In this document: positions 26,213 through 33,941 of the stretch, one piece after another | Position numbering within the stretch: position 1 is the first letter of the stretch | Layout: every line of letters starts with the position of its first letter | Origin: Gemmata palustris | GTDB taxonomy: Bacteria > Planctomycetota > Planctomycetia > Gemmatales > Gemmataceae | NCBI RefSeq assembly: GCF_017939745.1 | Contig: NZ_JAGKQQ010000001.1 | Location: forward strand, 6,835,299 to 6,899,298 | Direction: 5' to 3' | Length of the DNA: 64,000 nucleotides | The notes under the pieces: generated by a model | What the model saw: the letters and a program-made list of their open reading frames with translations, nothing else | Database searches by the model: none | What the model was told of the DNA's origin: nothing | Translations under genes and position numbers: made by a program

Positions 26213-27229
26213 TCACGCCTTCCAGAAGCGGACGAGTTCGTGCCGCAGGAACGCCCACAGCCCGCGGACCGCGAGCAGGCTCTTTCGGGCCTTCACGCGC
26301 CGGCCGGTGGCACTGCGCCAGCCCGCTTCGAGCAATTTCTGGCCGATTTGCAACGGCGCGTCGAGGGTCACGAGTGCCTTGTACGCGAAGAGCGCCGCGC
26401 GGCCCGTTCCGGCCTTACGGAAGTAGTGGACGTAGCCGATGGCCACGTTCGGGGCCGCGAAGTGGACGTTGCTGCGCCCGGCCGCCCGTCCGTAATGCAC
26501 GATCTCGACGTGCGCGACGAACATCAGCGACCCGCGCCGGCTCACCTGCGTGGACAGATCGATGTCCTCGACGCCGAAGTTGTACCCCTCGTCCCACCGG
26601 CCGCTCGCCTCGAACACCTCGCGCGAGAGGAACACGGCCGCGCCCATGAGCACCTCGACCGAGCGCTCCTGCGTCGGGTCGAACGTGGCGCGGCGGTACT
26701 CGTAATAGGCCTTACGGAACAACCCGGTCCAGCGAAGTAGGTTGACGCGGTGCAACAGGGCCGCGAGCGTGGGGCGCTGGCGGTACGAGATCTGGAACGC
26801 TCCGTCCGCGCCGCGGAGCCGCGGGCCGAACATGCCGACGTCCGGGCGTGCTTCGGCGAGGTCGAGAAACTTCCGCAGTGTGTTCGCGGGAACCAGCGTG
26901 TCGTTGTTCAAGAAGAAGAAGTACCGACCGCGGGCGGCGGCGGCGGCCTGGTTGCTGGCCCGCGCGAACCCGCGGTTGTCCGAGTTGCGGATCAGCACGA
27001 CGTTGGGGAACTCGGATGCGACCATCTCCGCCGCGCCGTCGGTCGAGCCGTTGTCCGCGATCACGACCTCGAACTTCACGCCCTGCGCCTGATCGAAGAG
27101 CGATTGCAGGCAGCGGCGGAGCAGCTCGACACAGTTCCAATTCGCGACGCACACTGACACGTCCGGCACGTCCGGTTTGGCCGGGCGCGTGACGCGGGCT
27201 TCGATCGGTGCCGTCCGCACCTGGGACAT
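26213..27229 (-). CDS. Family 2 glycosyltransferase (rhamnosyltransferase-like)
   Basis: The 338-residue protein has an inverting GT-A fold: VSVCVANWNCVELLRRC, then VVIADNGSTDGAAEMV, then RNSDNRGFARASNQA and the DxD-type region FFFLNNDTLVP. The WDEGYNFGVEDIDLSTQVSRRG stretch matches the acceptor-site loop (ED) of WbbL-like rhamnosyltransferases. A short basic C-terminal region may attach it to the membrane face. It would add a sugar to a lipid- or polysaccharide-linked acceptor on the cytoplasmic side. It is the first gene of a two-gene unit with the downstream methyltransferase. Confidence 0.92.
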   Translation of the reverse strand: MSQVRTAPIEARVTRPAKPDVPDVSVCVANWNCVELLRRCLQSLFDQAQGVKFEVVIADNGSTDGAAEMVASEFPNVVLIRNSDNRGFARASNQAAAAARGRYFFFLNNDTLVPANTLRKFLDLAEARPDVGMFGPRLRGADGAFQISYRQRPTLAALLHRVNLLRWTGLFRKAYYEYRRATFDPTQERSVEVLMGAAVFLSREVFEASGRWDEGYNFGVEDIDLSTQVSRRGSLMFVAHVEIVHYGRAAGRSNVHFAAPNVAIGYVHYFRKAGTGRAALFAYKALVTLDAPLQIGQKLLEAGWRSATGRRVKARKSLLAVRGLWAFLRHELVRFWKA

Positions 27230-27905
27230 GAGCGCATCCTGCGGTCGGTCGACTGGCCGTGGCGAATCCGTTCGACACTCGAATTGCTGGTTCTACCACT
27301 TCCGCCGAAGCGGTGTCAATCGCGACGCCGCGGCGACAAAAACACTCGGGCAGTGTTGAGTGGCGCATTGCTCGATTCCTCAAGCTCTTTGATTGACTTT
27401 GGTATCCAAAGAAAGCGCCCACTCCGCCTGCGCCTCGGCCGGGCTAACAATTGCTAACATTTTCGGCCCTCGGGCGGTCGCGCGGGTACGGCACCAGGTG
27501 AGTGGCGACCTAAACTGCTGGTACTTCAAGACTTTTTGATGCTGGTGTCCTCGTATCGTTCCGCACGAACCGCCAGCAATGACTAACAATCGCTAACAAC
27601 CCCTCAACGCCACCGCGATTTCTGGCTAACACTTGGTTACCAACCCGCGAACGCAAATACCTGGGCGATCAGCCAAGCCTCCAAACAGTGTTCCGACGGG
27701 ACACCTCCACACCAAATTATACGTTAGTGGACGGGCGAATACAAATGGTTTCGGGCCGTGTTACGCAACCGCGATGAAGCCGCGTGTAACAACTGGCTGG
27801 GGCGCTGTTCCCGTGCATGGTCGCGTGCGGGTATGATCGCGCAGGTTGCGGGCGCTTCGACCTTTCCACCCCGTTTCGGGGTAGGCGCGACACGAGGAAC
27901 GAATC
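27230..27905. other. Gene-free spacer with GCTAAC repeats
   Basis: This 676-base divergent gap contains no reading frame with coding character. It holds repeated GCTAAC/ACTAAC words (27443-27465, 27578-27600, 27624-27640) and has lower GC than the flanks. Promoters for the glycosyltransferase and DUF4139 genes must lie at its two ends. Confidence 0.55.
27443..27465 (+). repeat. 23-base intergenic core, copy 2
   Basis: Exact 23-base match, in opposite window orientation, to 6356-6378. Downstream of both, at similar distance, are CTTC(C)A-GACTT / CTTCCAGAACTT words, so the homology may extend in diverged form over about 130 bases. Confidence 0.75.
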
Positions 27906-30107
27906 ATGGCGAGCAAGAAGTGGCTGCTGGTGGCCCCGGTCGCGGGCGCGCTGGGGCTCGGGGCCGGCGTGGGCGCGGACAAGTTCCTCAGCGCCGCGGG
28001 AGACGCGAAACAAGACCTGAAGCCCGCGACCACGCTTCCGCTCACGCGGGTGGTACTGTTCAACAGCGGGGTCGGGTACTTCTCCCGAAGCGGCGAAGTC
28101 GAGGGCGAGGCGCGTGTGGACCTCACGTTCCCCGAAAGTGACGTGAACGACCTGCTCAAGAGCATGGTCCTCGAAGATTTCGGCCGCGGGCGCATTTCGG
28201 CCGTCTCTTACGACTCCCGCGAACCCATCGCGCGCACGCTCGGTTCGTTCGCGATCAATCTGAACAATAACCCGACTTTCGCCGGGATCATCGGCCAGTT
28301 GCGCGGGGAGCGCATCGAGGTCGCCGTCAGCGCGACCGCGGCGAACCAACCGGGTAAGCTCACCGGCACAATCGTCGGGGTCGAGAAGCAAAAAGTGCCC
28401 GCGGGCACCCAGACCCTCGACGCGGACGTGCTGAACATGTGGTGCGCGGAGGGGATGCGCGCCATCAAGATGAGCGACATCCAGTCCCTGCGGTTCAGCA
28501 ATCCCGTGATCGAGAGCGAATTCCGGCGCGCCCTGGAGGTGCTGGCGCTGTCGCACGACAGCCAGAAGAAGGCGGTTCAGTTGCACTTCGCGGGCGAGGG
28601 CAAGCGCAAGGTCCAAGTGGGGTACGTGATCGGCGCGCCGATCTGGAAGACCAGTTACCGGCTGTTGATGAACGAGAAGGAGAAGCCGTACCTGCAGGGC
28701 TGGGCGATGGTCGAGAACCCGACCGACGAGGACTGGACCGGGGTCAAGATGGCACTCGTGTCGGGGCGCCCGATCAGCTTCAAGATGGACCTGTACAACC
28801 CGCTCTACGTGGAGCGCCCCACCGTCGAGCCCGAACTCTTCGCCTCCCTACGTCCCGTCACGTATCGCGGTGGCTTCGAGAAAGAAGACGAAGTAATGCG
28901 AATGAGGATGCAAATCAACAAACTGGAGGAGTCTACAAAATCGATCAGTGACAAACGTGCGCAAAATAACTTACCTCCTCGCAAACCTGACATGCGCGCG
29001 TTCGCACAGTACGATATGGCGGGACTTGGTGTAGCGGTTCAGCCAAATGACCCGAATGCGAAATTCGCGCGGGACACGGCTGCGGAACTGGCCCAGCGGT
29101 TGGGCACTGGCAGTGTTGGGAACGCGGCGACGGCGGGTGCGCTGGGGGACTTCTTCCAGTACACGATCGACCACCCGGTCACGCTCCCGCGCCAGAAGAG
29201 CGCGCTGCTTCCCATCGTCGGGAAGGACGTCGAAGGGACGCGGGTCAGCATCTACAATCCCGCGGTGCAAGCCAAGCACCCGCTGTTGGGGCTGCGCCTC
29301 AAGAACACGAGTGGGGCGCACTTGAACCAGGGACCGATCACGGTGTTCGAGGGCAGCACCTACGCCGGGGACACCCGCGTACTGGACGTCCAGCCGAACG
29401 AGGAGCGCTTGCTCTCTTACGCCATCGACCTGGGAACGGAAGTCGATCCCAAGGCGGGTGCGGGTAAGCAGAAGATCACGAGCATCAAGGCCGTGAAGGG
29501 GATCGTGACGACCACCACGAAGGTGACCGAGGAGACCACGTACAAGGCCATCAACCGCTCGCAGACGGACCGCGCGCTGTTGATCGAGCACCCGAACCGC
29601 ACGACCCAGCAGTTCAAGTTGGTGGACACGGACAAGCCGACCGAGGACACGCCCGAGGTGTTCCGGTTCGGGCTCGGGCTCAAGGCCGGTGAGACCAAGA
29701 GCTTCACGGTCAAGGAGGAGCGCGATGATGTGAGCACGATCGCGCTGACCAACGGGGCCGAGGACCAGATCCGGTACTTCGTGTCGCTGAGTGAGGCCAG
29801 CCCCGCGCTCAAGCAGCGGCTCACCGAGGCGCTCACGATCAAGGGGGGCTGGGACGCGACCGCGCGCGAGCTGGCCCAGGTGACCGCAGACCTGCAGCGA
29901 TTCACGGTCGATCAGGACCGGATTCGGAAGAACCTGCGCGAGACCCCGAAGGAGTCCGAGGTGTACGCGACGTACCTGAAGAAGCTGTCGGACCAGGAGA
30001 AGGAGATCGACGCGCTCACGGCCAGGCAGAAGGGGCTCGTGGTCGACGAGTTCAAAGCCCGCAAGAAGTACGAACACTTCCTCGCCAACATCAACGACGC
30101 AAACTGA
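27906..30107 (+). CDS. DUF4139-domain protein
   Basis: The 733-residue protein starts MASKKWLLVAPVAGALGLG, a signal-like hydrophobic N-terminus. The DUF4139 features are visible: an N-terminal piece with LTRVVLFNSGVGYFSRSGEV, a central PIWKTSYRLLMNEKEKPYLQGWAMVEN motif followed by DWTGVKMALVSGRP, and a beta-rich C-terminal half. Acidic/basic helices precede the C-terminus (residues about 650-725: LAQVTADLQRFTVDQDRIRKN), a likely coiled coil. Members are mucoidy-inhibitor-like or envelope proteins of unknown biochemistry. The ribF gene follows 129 bases later on the same strand, separated by a good terminator. Confidence 0.88.
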   Translation: MASKKWLLVAPVAGALGLGAGVGADKFLSAAGDAKQDLKPATTLPLTRVVLFNSGVGYFSRSGEVEGEARVDLTFPESDVNDLLKSMVLEDFGRGRISAVSYDSREPIARTLGSFAINLNNNPTFAGIIGQLRGERIEVAVSATAANQPGKLTGTIVGVEKQKVPAGTQTLDADVLNMWCAEGMRAIKMSDIQSLRFSNPVIESEFRRALEVLALSHDSQKKAVQLHFAGEGKRKVQVGYVIGAPIWKTSYRLLMNEKEKPYLQGWAMVENPTDEDWTGVKMALVSGRPISFKMDLYNPLYVERPTVEPELFASLRPVTYRGGFEKEDEVMRMRMQINKLEESTKSISDKRAQNNLPPRKPDMRAFAQYDMAGLGVAVQPNDPNAKFARDTAAELAQRLGTGSVGNAATAGALGDFFQYTIDHPVTLPRQKSALLPIVGKDVEGTRVSIYNPAVQAKHPLLGLRLKNTSGAHLNQGPITVFEGSTYAGDTRVLDVQPNEERLLSYAIDLGTEVDPKAGAGKQKITSIKAVKGIVTTTTKVTEETTYKAINRSQTDRALLIEHPNRTTQQFKLVDTDKPTEDTPEVFRFGLGLKAGETKSFTVKEERDDVSTIALTNGAEDQIRYFVSLSEASPALKQRLTEALTIKGGWDATARELAQVTADLQRFTVDQDRIRKNLRETPKESEVYATYLKKLSDQEKEIDALTARQKGLVVDEFKARKKYEHFLANINDAN

Positions 30108-30126
30108 GCCTCAGTGTCCGGTCGCC

Positions 30127-30170
30127 AAGCACGTTCACCTGCTTTCGCTTGCGGGTGGGCGTGCTTTTTC
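30127..30170 (+). terminator. Rho-independent terminator
   Basis: AAGCACG (30127-30133) pairs with CGTGCTT (30160-30166), with an inner CACCTGC/GCGGGTG stem, followed by a T-run (TTTTTC). It sits 20 bases after the DUF4139 stop codon and separates it from ribF. Confidence 0.8.
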
Positions 30171-30236
30171 GTTGGTTCAGTGACTCGGAATCGGGTTCTC
30201 GGAACCGTTCGGCCGTTATCGGAATAAGATGAAGGT

Positions 30237-31190
30237 ATGGCGACGGCTTACTTCGACTGGTCCGAATACGCGCCGCGGGAGTTTACGGGCGCTGCCGTAA
30301 CCGTCGGCAACTTCGATGGCGTACACCGCGGGCACCAGGCCCTCGTCGCGGCGGCCCGGCGGCACGCGGACAGCGTTCGGGGGCCGGTGGTCGTGGTCAC
30401 GTTCGATCCGCCGCCGCACCAAGTGCTGCACCCCGGATCGGAGCGCCCGCCGCTCACCACCATTGCGCAACGGTCGGAACTCTTGCACGCGATCGGTGCG
30501 GATCATGTTGTCGTTCTGCGCACCAGCCCGGCACTTCTCGCGCTCAGCCCGGAAGCGTTCTTCGAGGACGTGATCGTCCGGCAACTCGGCGCGAAGGCGC
30601 TCGTCGAGGGTTACGACTTCCGCTTCGGTCGCGGGCGCGCCGGGACAAATGAAACCCTCAAGGCTCTGTGTGCCGACGCGCGGTTGGAATTCACCGCGAT
30701 TCCGCAATACGCGGTGGGAGGGGAGCCGGTCTCCAGCAGTCGCGTGCGCGCTGCGCTCGTGAACGGGGACGTATCGCGTGCCGCGGAACTGCTGAACCGC
30801 CCCTACCGCATTACGGGGACCGTTGTAACCGGGGCGAAACGCGGGCGCACCATCGGGTTCCCGACCGCGAACCTCGACAACGTGCTCACGGTGCTACCGG
30901 GGAACGGCGTGTTCGCGGTGCGCGCAATCGTGGGTGGCGCCACTCACCAAGCGGCCGCAAACATTGGCCCCAACCCGACTTTCGGCGAAGACGCGCGCAA
31001 GATCGAAGTTCACCTCATTGGCTTTGCCGGCGACCTGTACGGCAAGGAGATGAGCGTCGAGTTCGTCGCCCGACTCCGCGAAACGAAACCGTTTAAGGGC
31101 GTGAGCGAACTGATCGAACAATTAAAACAGGACGTCACACGCGCGCAAGAAGTGCTGAGCACTGAGCCAAAGACGAGGGCCGAGTTATGA
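30237..31190 (+). CDS. ribF: Bifunctional riboflavin kinase / FAD synthetase
   Basis: The 317-residue enzyme makes FMN from riboflavin and ATP, then FAD from FMN and ATP. The N-terminal adenylyltransferase shows VTVGNFDGVHRGHQALV (with the HxGH-like nucleotide site), VVVTFDPPPHQVLHP, LVEGYDFRFGRGRAG and VSSSRVRAALVNG. The C-terminal kinase has GTVVTGAKRGRTIGFPTANL and the conserved Asn/Glu region EVHLIGFAGDLYG. Length is normal. The stop codon overlaps the start of the NifU-like gene (ATGA). I see no FMN riboswitch upstream. Confidence 0.97.
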   Translation: MATAYFDWSEYAPREFTGAAVTVGNFDGVHRGHQALVAAARRHADSVRGPVVVVTFDPPPHQVLHPGSERPPLTTIAQRSELLHAIGADHVVVLRTSPALLALSPEAFFEDVIVRQLGAKALVEGYDFRFGRGRAGTNETLKALCADARLEFTAIPQYAVGGEPVSSSRVRAALVNGDVSRAAELLNRPYRITGTVVTGAKRGRTIGFPTANLDNVLTVLPGNGVFAVRAIVGGATHQAAANIGPNPTFGEDARKIEVHLIGFAGDLYGKEMSVEFVARLRETKPFKGVSELIEQLKQDVTRAQEVLSTEPKTRAEL

Positions 31191-31417
31191 GCCTGAAAGA
31201 GCGCGTCGAGCACGCGCTAAAAGTGGAAATCGCCCCCGCGCTGTTGCTTGATGGCGCCGGCATTGAAGTGCTGGAAGTCGAGGACGGTATCGCATCGGTA
31301 CGGCTTTCGGGTGTGTGCGCCGGGTGCCCGGCCACCATCATGACCATACTCACTTCGCTCGAAGACGAGTTGCGCAAGAAGGTGCCGGAAGTCGAAATCC
31401 TGGAAGCGGTGCCGTAA
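31187..31417 (+). CDS. NifU C-terminal-like domain protein
   Basis: This 76-residue protein is a stand-alone NifU_N/Nfu-type C-terminal domain. Its CxxC (VCAGCPATIM) is the [4Fe-4S] assembly site shared with Nfu proteins. It would act as an Fe-S scaffold or carrier in the cytoplasm. It overlaps ribF by four bases (ATGA), implying translational coupling of cofactor synthesis (FMN/FAD) with Fe-S delivery; that pairing is unusual to my knowledge. Confidence 0.93.
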   Translation: MSLKERVEHALKVEIAPALLLDGAGIEVLEVEDGIASVRLSGVCAGCPATIMTILTSLEDELRKKVPEVEILEAVP

Positions 31418-31483
31418 GGCATCGGGATCGTCGCACTGTCGTTGGTTCCGCCACTTCAAAGGCCAACCGCTGGGGCCCTCTCC

Positions 31484-32326
31484 ATGTTCCTCGGCTACAA
31501 CACGAACGGCTTCGCCCATCACCGGCTCGATGATGCGATCGCGATCTTGGCGGAACTGGGTTACGGCGGCGTCGCTCTCACGCCCGATGTGAACCACCTC
31601 GACCCCGAACAGGTGAACTACGCCGGGCGCCAGACGCTGATTCGCGGCGATTTGCTCCGACACAAATTGCGGTGCGTGATCGAAACCGGCGCGCGGTTCC
31701 TCCTCGATTCGCGCCGAAAGCACCAGCCCACTCTCATCAGCCCCGCCCCCGACGACCGCGAAACGCGGTTCGATTTTCTCAGTGAGTGCGTGTTTCTCGC
31801 GAAGGAGTTGCGCGCCGAGTGCGTGAGTTATTGGTCCGGCGCTGCGACCGACGGTGCCGCGCCTTCCGTGCTGATGGACCGGCTCGTCGAGGAGTGCAAG
31901 CGCCTCGCGGACATCGCCGCGGAACACAACGTCCGACTCGCGTTCGAGCCGGAACCGGGAATGTTCATCGACACGATGGACAAGTTCGCGGAGCTGCACG
32001 CGCGCGTCAATCACCCCGCGTTCGGGCTCACGATCGACATCGGCCACCTCGTCCACAACGGCGAACTGCCCGTCAGTAAGTTCCTCACGGAGTGGAAGCA
32101 CGTTCTCTGGAACGTCCACATCGAGGACATGCGCCGCGGGGTTCACGATCACCTGATGTTCGGTGAGGGCGAAGTGGATTTCGCAGACGTGTTTGCGGGC
32201 CTGCGGGCCGCGAACTACACGGGCGGCGTGTACGTCGAATTGAGTCGCCACAGCTTCGACGCGGTGAATACCGCGCGCAAGGCGAAAGCGTTTCTGGATC
32301 AGCACTTCGACGAACTGCGCGCGTGA
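31484..32326 (+). CDS. TIM-barrel sugar-phosphate isomerase/epimerase-like protein
   Basis: The 280-residue protein begins MFLGYNTNGFAHHRLDDAI and shows an AP-endonuclease-2 / xylose-isomerase-type TIM barrel. Metal-binding residues are suggested by LAFEPEPGMFIDT (Glu), LTIDIGHLVHNGE (Asp/His), WNVHIEDMRRGVHDH (His/Glu) and GGVYVELSRHSFD (Glu). The substrate is unknown. I chose 31484 over the in-frame start at 31442 because the barrel begins right there. It is 66 bases downstream of the NifU-like gene and may be the third gene of that unit. Confidence 0.88.
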   Translation: MFLGYNTNGFAHHRLDDAIAILAELGYGGVALTPDVNHLDPEQVNYAGRQTLIRGDLLRHKLRCVIETGARFLLDSRRKHQPTLISPAPDDRETRFDFLSECVFLAKELRAECVSYWSGAATDGAAPSVLMDRLVEECKRLADIAAEHNVRLAFEPEPGMFIDTMDKFAELHARVNHPAFGLTIDIGHLVHNGELPVSKFLTEWKHVLWNVHIEDMRRGVHDHLMFGEGEVDFADVFAGLRAANYTGGVYVELSRHSFDAVNTARKAKAFLDQHFDELRA

Positions 32327-32420
32327 GAATTTCGCCCCGGTTCGTCCCTTTGCCCGCCCCGTATCGCGCCATCGTGTGTGTGCAGGCCGAACGAAGATGG
32401 GGCGCACCCAACACAAAACA

Positions 32421-33821
32421 CTACCGCCCCAGCAAGAACCGCAGCGCAGTTTCCAGGTCCGGGTGGTCGAACGCGAAGCCGTCCATGGCGAGTTTCGCGG
32501 GCCGGGCCTTCATGCTCGCGAGTAGCGCCTCGTCCGCGACCCCGCCGAATGCCGCCCGCAGAGCGACTTCCGGGAGCCAAAAGAACGCGGGCCGACGCAG
32601 CACGCGCCCGAGCGTCTTGGTGAACGTGCGGTTCGTCACCGGGTTCGGCCCCACCGTGTTGACCGGGCCATTAATCTCGTCACTCATTAGCGAGTGGTAA
32701 ATCGCGCCGGCCACATCATTCGCCGTGATCCACGGCACCCACTGTTTCCCGTCACCGAGCACCGCACCCGCGCCCATTTTGAAGGGCAGAAGTTGCTTGC
32801 CGAGCGCGCCGCTTTTCGGCGAGAGAGCGACTCCGATGCGCATGTTCACAGTGCGGACACCCGCATCCCGGGCGGGCGCGCAGGCGCCCTCCCATACCTT
32901 CGCTACCTCGGGAAAGAACCCTTCGCCGGCCGGTGAGTCTTCGGCCAGCTCCTCTTCGCCGCGATTCCCGTAAAAACCCACCGCCGACGCACACACGAAC
33001 ACCTTGGGCCGCCGATCGATCGGGAGAGTAGTAATGGCCCGAGCGATTGCCCGCGTCGGTCCGGTGCGACTGTCGAGGATCTTCCGCTTCTTCGCGTCGG
33101 TCCACCGCCCCTCGGCCACGTTATCGCCCGCGAGGTGAACCACCGCGTCAATGCCATCGAAGGTATCCGCGGCGAGTGGCGCATCGGGCTTCCACGCGAC
33201 CCACTTCGTGCCGTCGTCGTAGAGAGGAGTCGCGTTCCCCGTGAGCAAGCGCACCACCTTGTGCCCGCCGGTCGTGAGGAGCGGCACGAGGTCGGAGCCG
33301 ATCATCCCGCGCGACCCGGTGACCGCGATCGTGAGGCGCGGTTTGTGGGCGAACTTCGCGTGCCGACGCAGGTCGCTCGCGGTGATGAAGTGCCGGTAGG
33401 CGAACATCGCCGCGAGCCGCCGGCGCACCATTCCGCCGCCGAATACGCGCCCGGCCATTCCCAACGGAAGGCGGTACTCAATCGCGTCTTCCAGAAATGA
33501 GGTTTCCGTGGTGTCGGGAACCATCCGGTGCGTGTGGTGCCAGGACGCGAACGGCCCTTCGAGTGCGCGGTCCTGGAACCCCCGCCCGGGCTGGAAGTCG
33601 AACGCATCCGCGACCCACGTTCCGTTGAGCGGCCCAACGGTCTTGGTGCGAACGGTGATTCGGAAGCCGTCCGTACCGAACGCGCCTTCCTGCTTGATGA
33701 TCTGGGCGTCTTCCCACGGCGGTTGGAGGCGCTGGAACGCGAGCGGGCGCGCGTGCCACGCATACAATTCTTCGGCCGACACCGGCACCGGCGACCGCAG
33801 GGTGAACGTCTCGTTGGGCAT
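32421..33821 (-). CDS. SRPBCC-SDR fusion (TIGR01777-type epimerase)
   Basis: The 466-residue protein fuses two modules. The N-terminal 160 residues resemble an SRPBCC/polyketide-cyclase-like lipid-binding domain (FQRLQPPWEDAQIIKQEG ... LNGTWVADAFDFQPGR). From about residue 165 comes an SDR39U1-type Rossmann domain with LTIAVTGSRGMIGSDLV and the active-site region VCASAVGFYGNRGEEEL, closing with YLPEVALRAAFGG-like TIGR01777 features. It is a soluble NAD(P)-dependent enzyme of unknown substrate; the fused lipid-like pocket suggests a hydrophobic ligand. It is divergent from hutH. Confidence 0.88.
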   Translation of the reverse strand: MPNETFTLRSPVPVSAEELYAWHARPLAFQRLQPPWEDAQIIKQEGAFGTDGFRITVRTKTVGPLNGTWVADAFDFQPGRGFQDRALEGPFASWHHTHRMVPDTTETSFLEDAIEYRLPLGMAGRVFGGGMVRRRLAAMFAYRHFITASDLRRHAKFAHKPRLTIAVTGSRGMIGSDLVPLLTTGGHKVVRLLTGNATPLYDDGTKWVAWKPDAPLAADTFDGIDAVVHLAGDNVAEGRWTDAKKRKILDSRTGPTRAIARAITTLPIDRRPKVFVCASAVGFYGNRGEEELAEDSPAGEGFFPEVAKVWEGACAPARDAGVRTVNMRIGVALSPKSGALGKQLLPFKMGAGAVLGDGKQWVPWITANDVAGAIYHSLMSDEINGPVNTVGPNPVTNRTFTKTLGRVLRRPAFFWLPEVALRAAFGGVADEALLASMKARPAKLAMDGFAFDHPDLETALRFLLGR

Positions 33822-33839
33822 GTCGATAACCTTAATACT

Positions 33840-33927
33840 GGCGAACGGCCGGCGTGAGCCGGCCGGTTGAGGGCGATTTCCGCCTGTTTAAACATCTCAC
33901 CGAGCCGGCTCACGCCGGCCGTTCGCC
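33840..33927. repeat. Perfect 23-base inverted repeat in divergent promoter region
   Basis: Arms at 33840-33862 and 33905-33927 (GCGAACGGCCGGCGTGAGCC...) are perfect reverse complements around a 42-base spacer. They lie between the divergent starts at 33821 and 33942. The arm resembles the repeat at 11.86 kb, so it is more likely a REP element than a dedicated operator, though it must cover both promoters. Confidence 0.7.
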
Positions 33928-33941
33928 CGGAGTTAACCGCA

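Noticed and set aside
30108..30236. FMN riboswitch in front of ribF
   Set aside because: The gap is short, occupied largely by a rho-independent terminator, and shows none of the conserved RFN-element helices.
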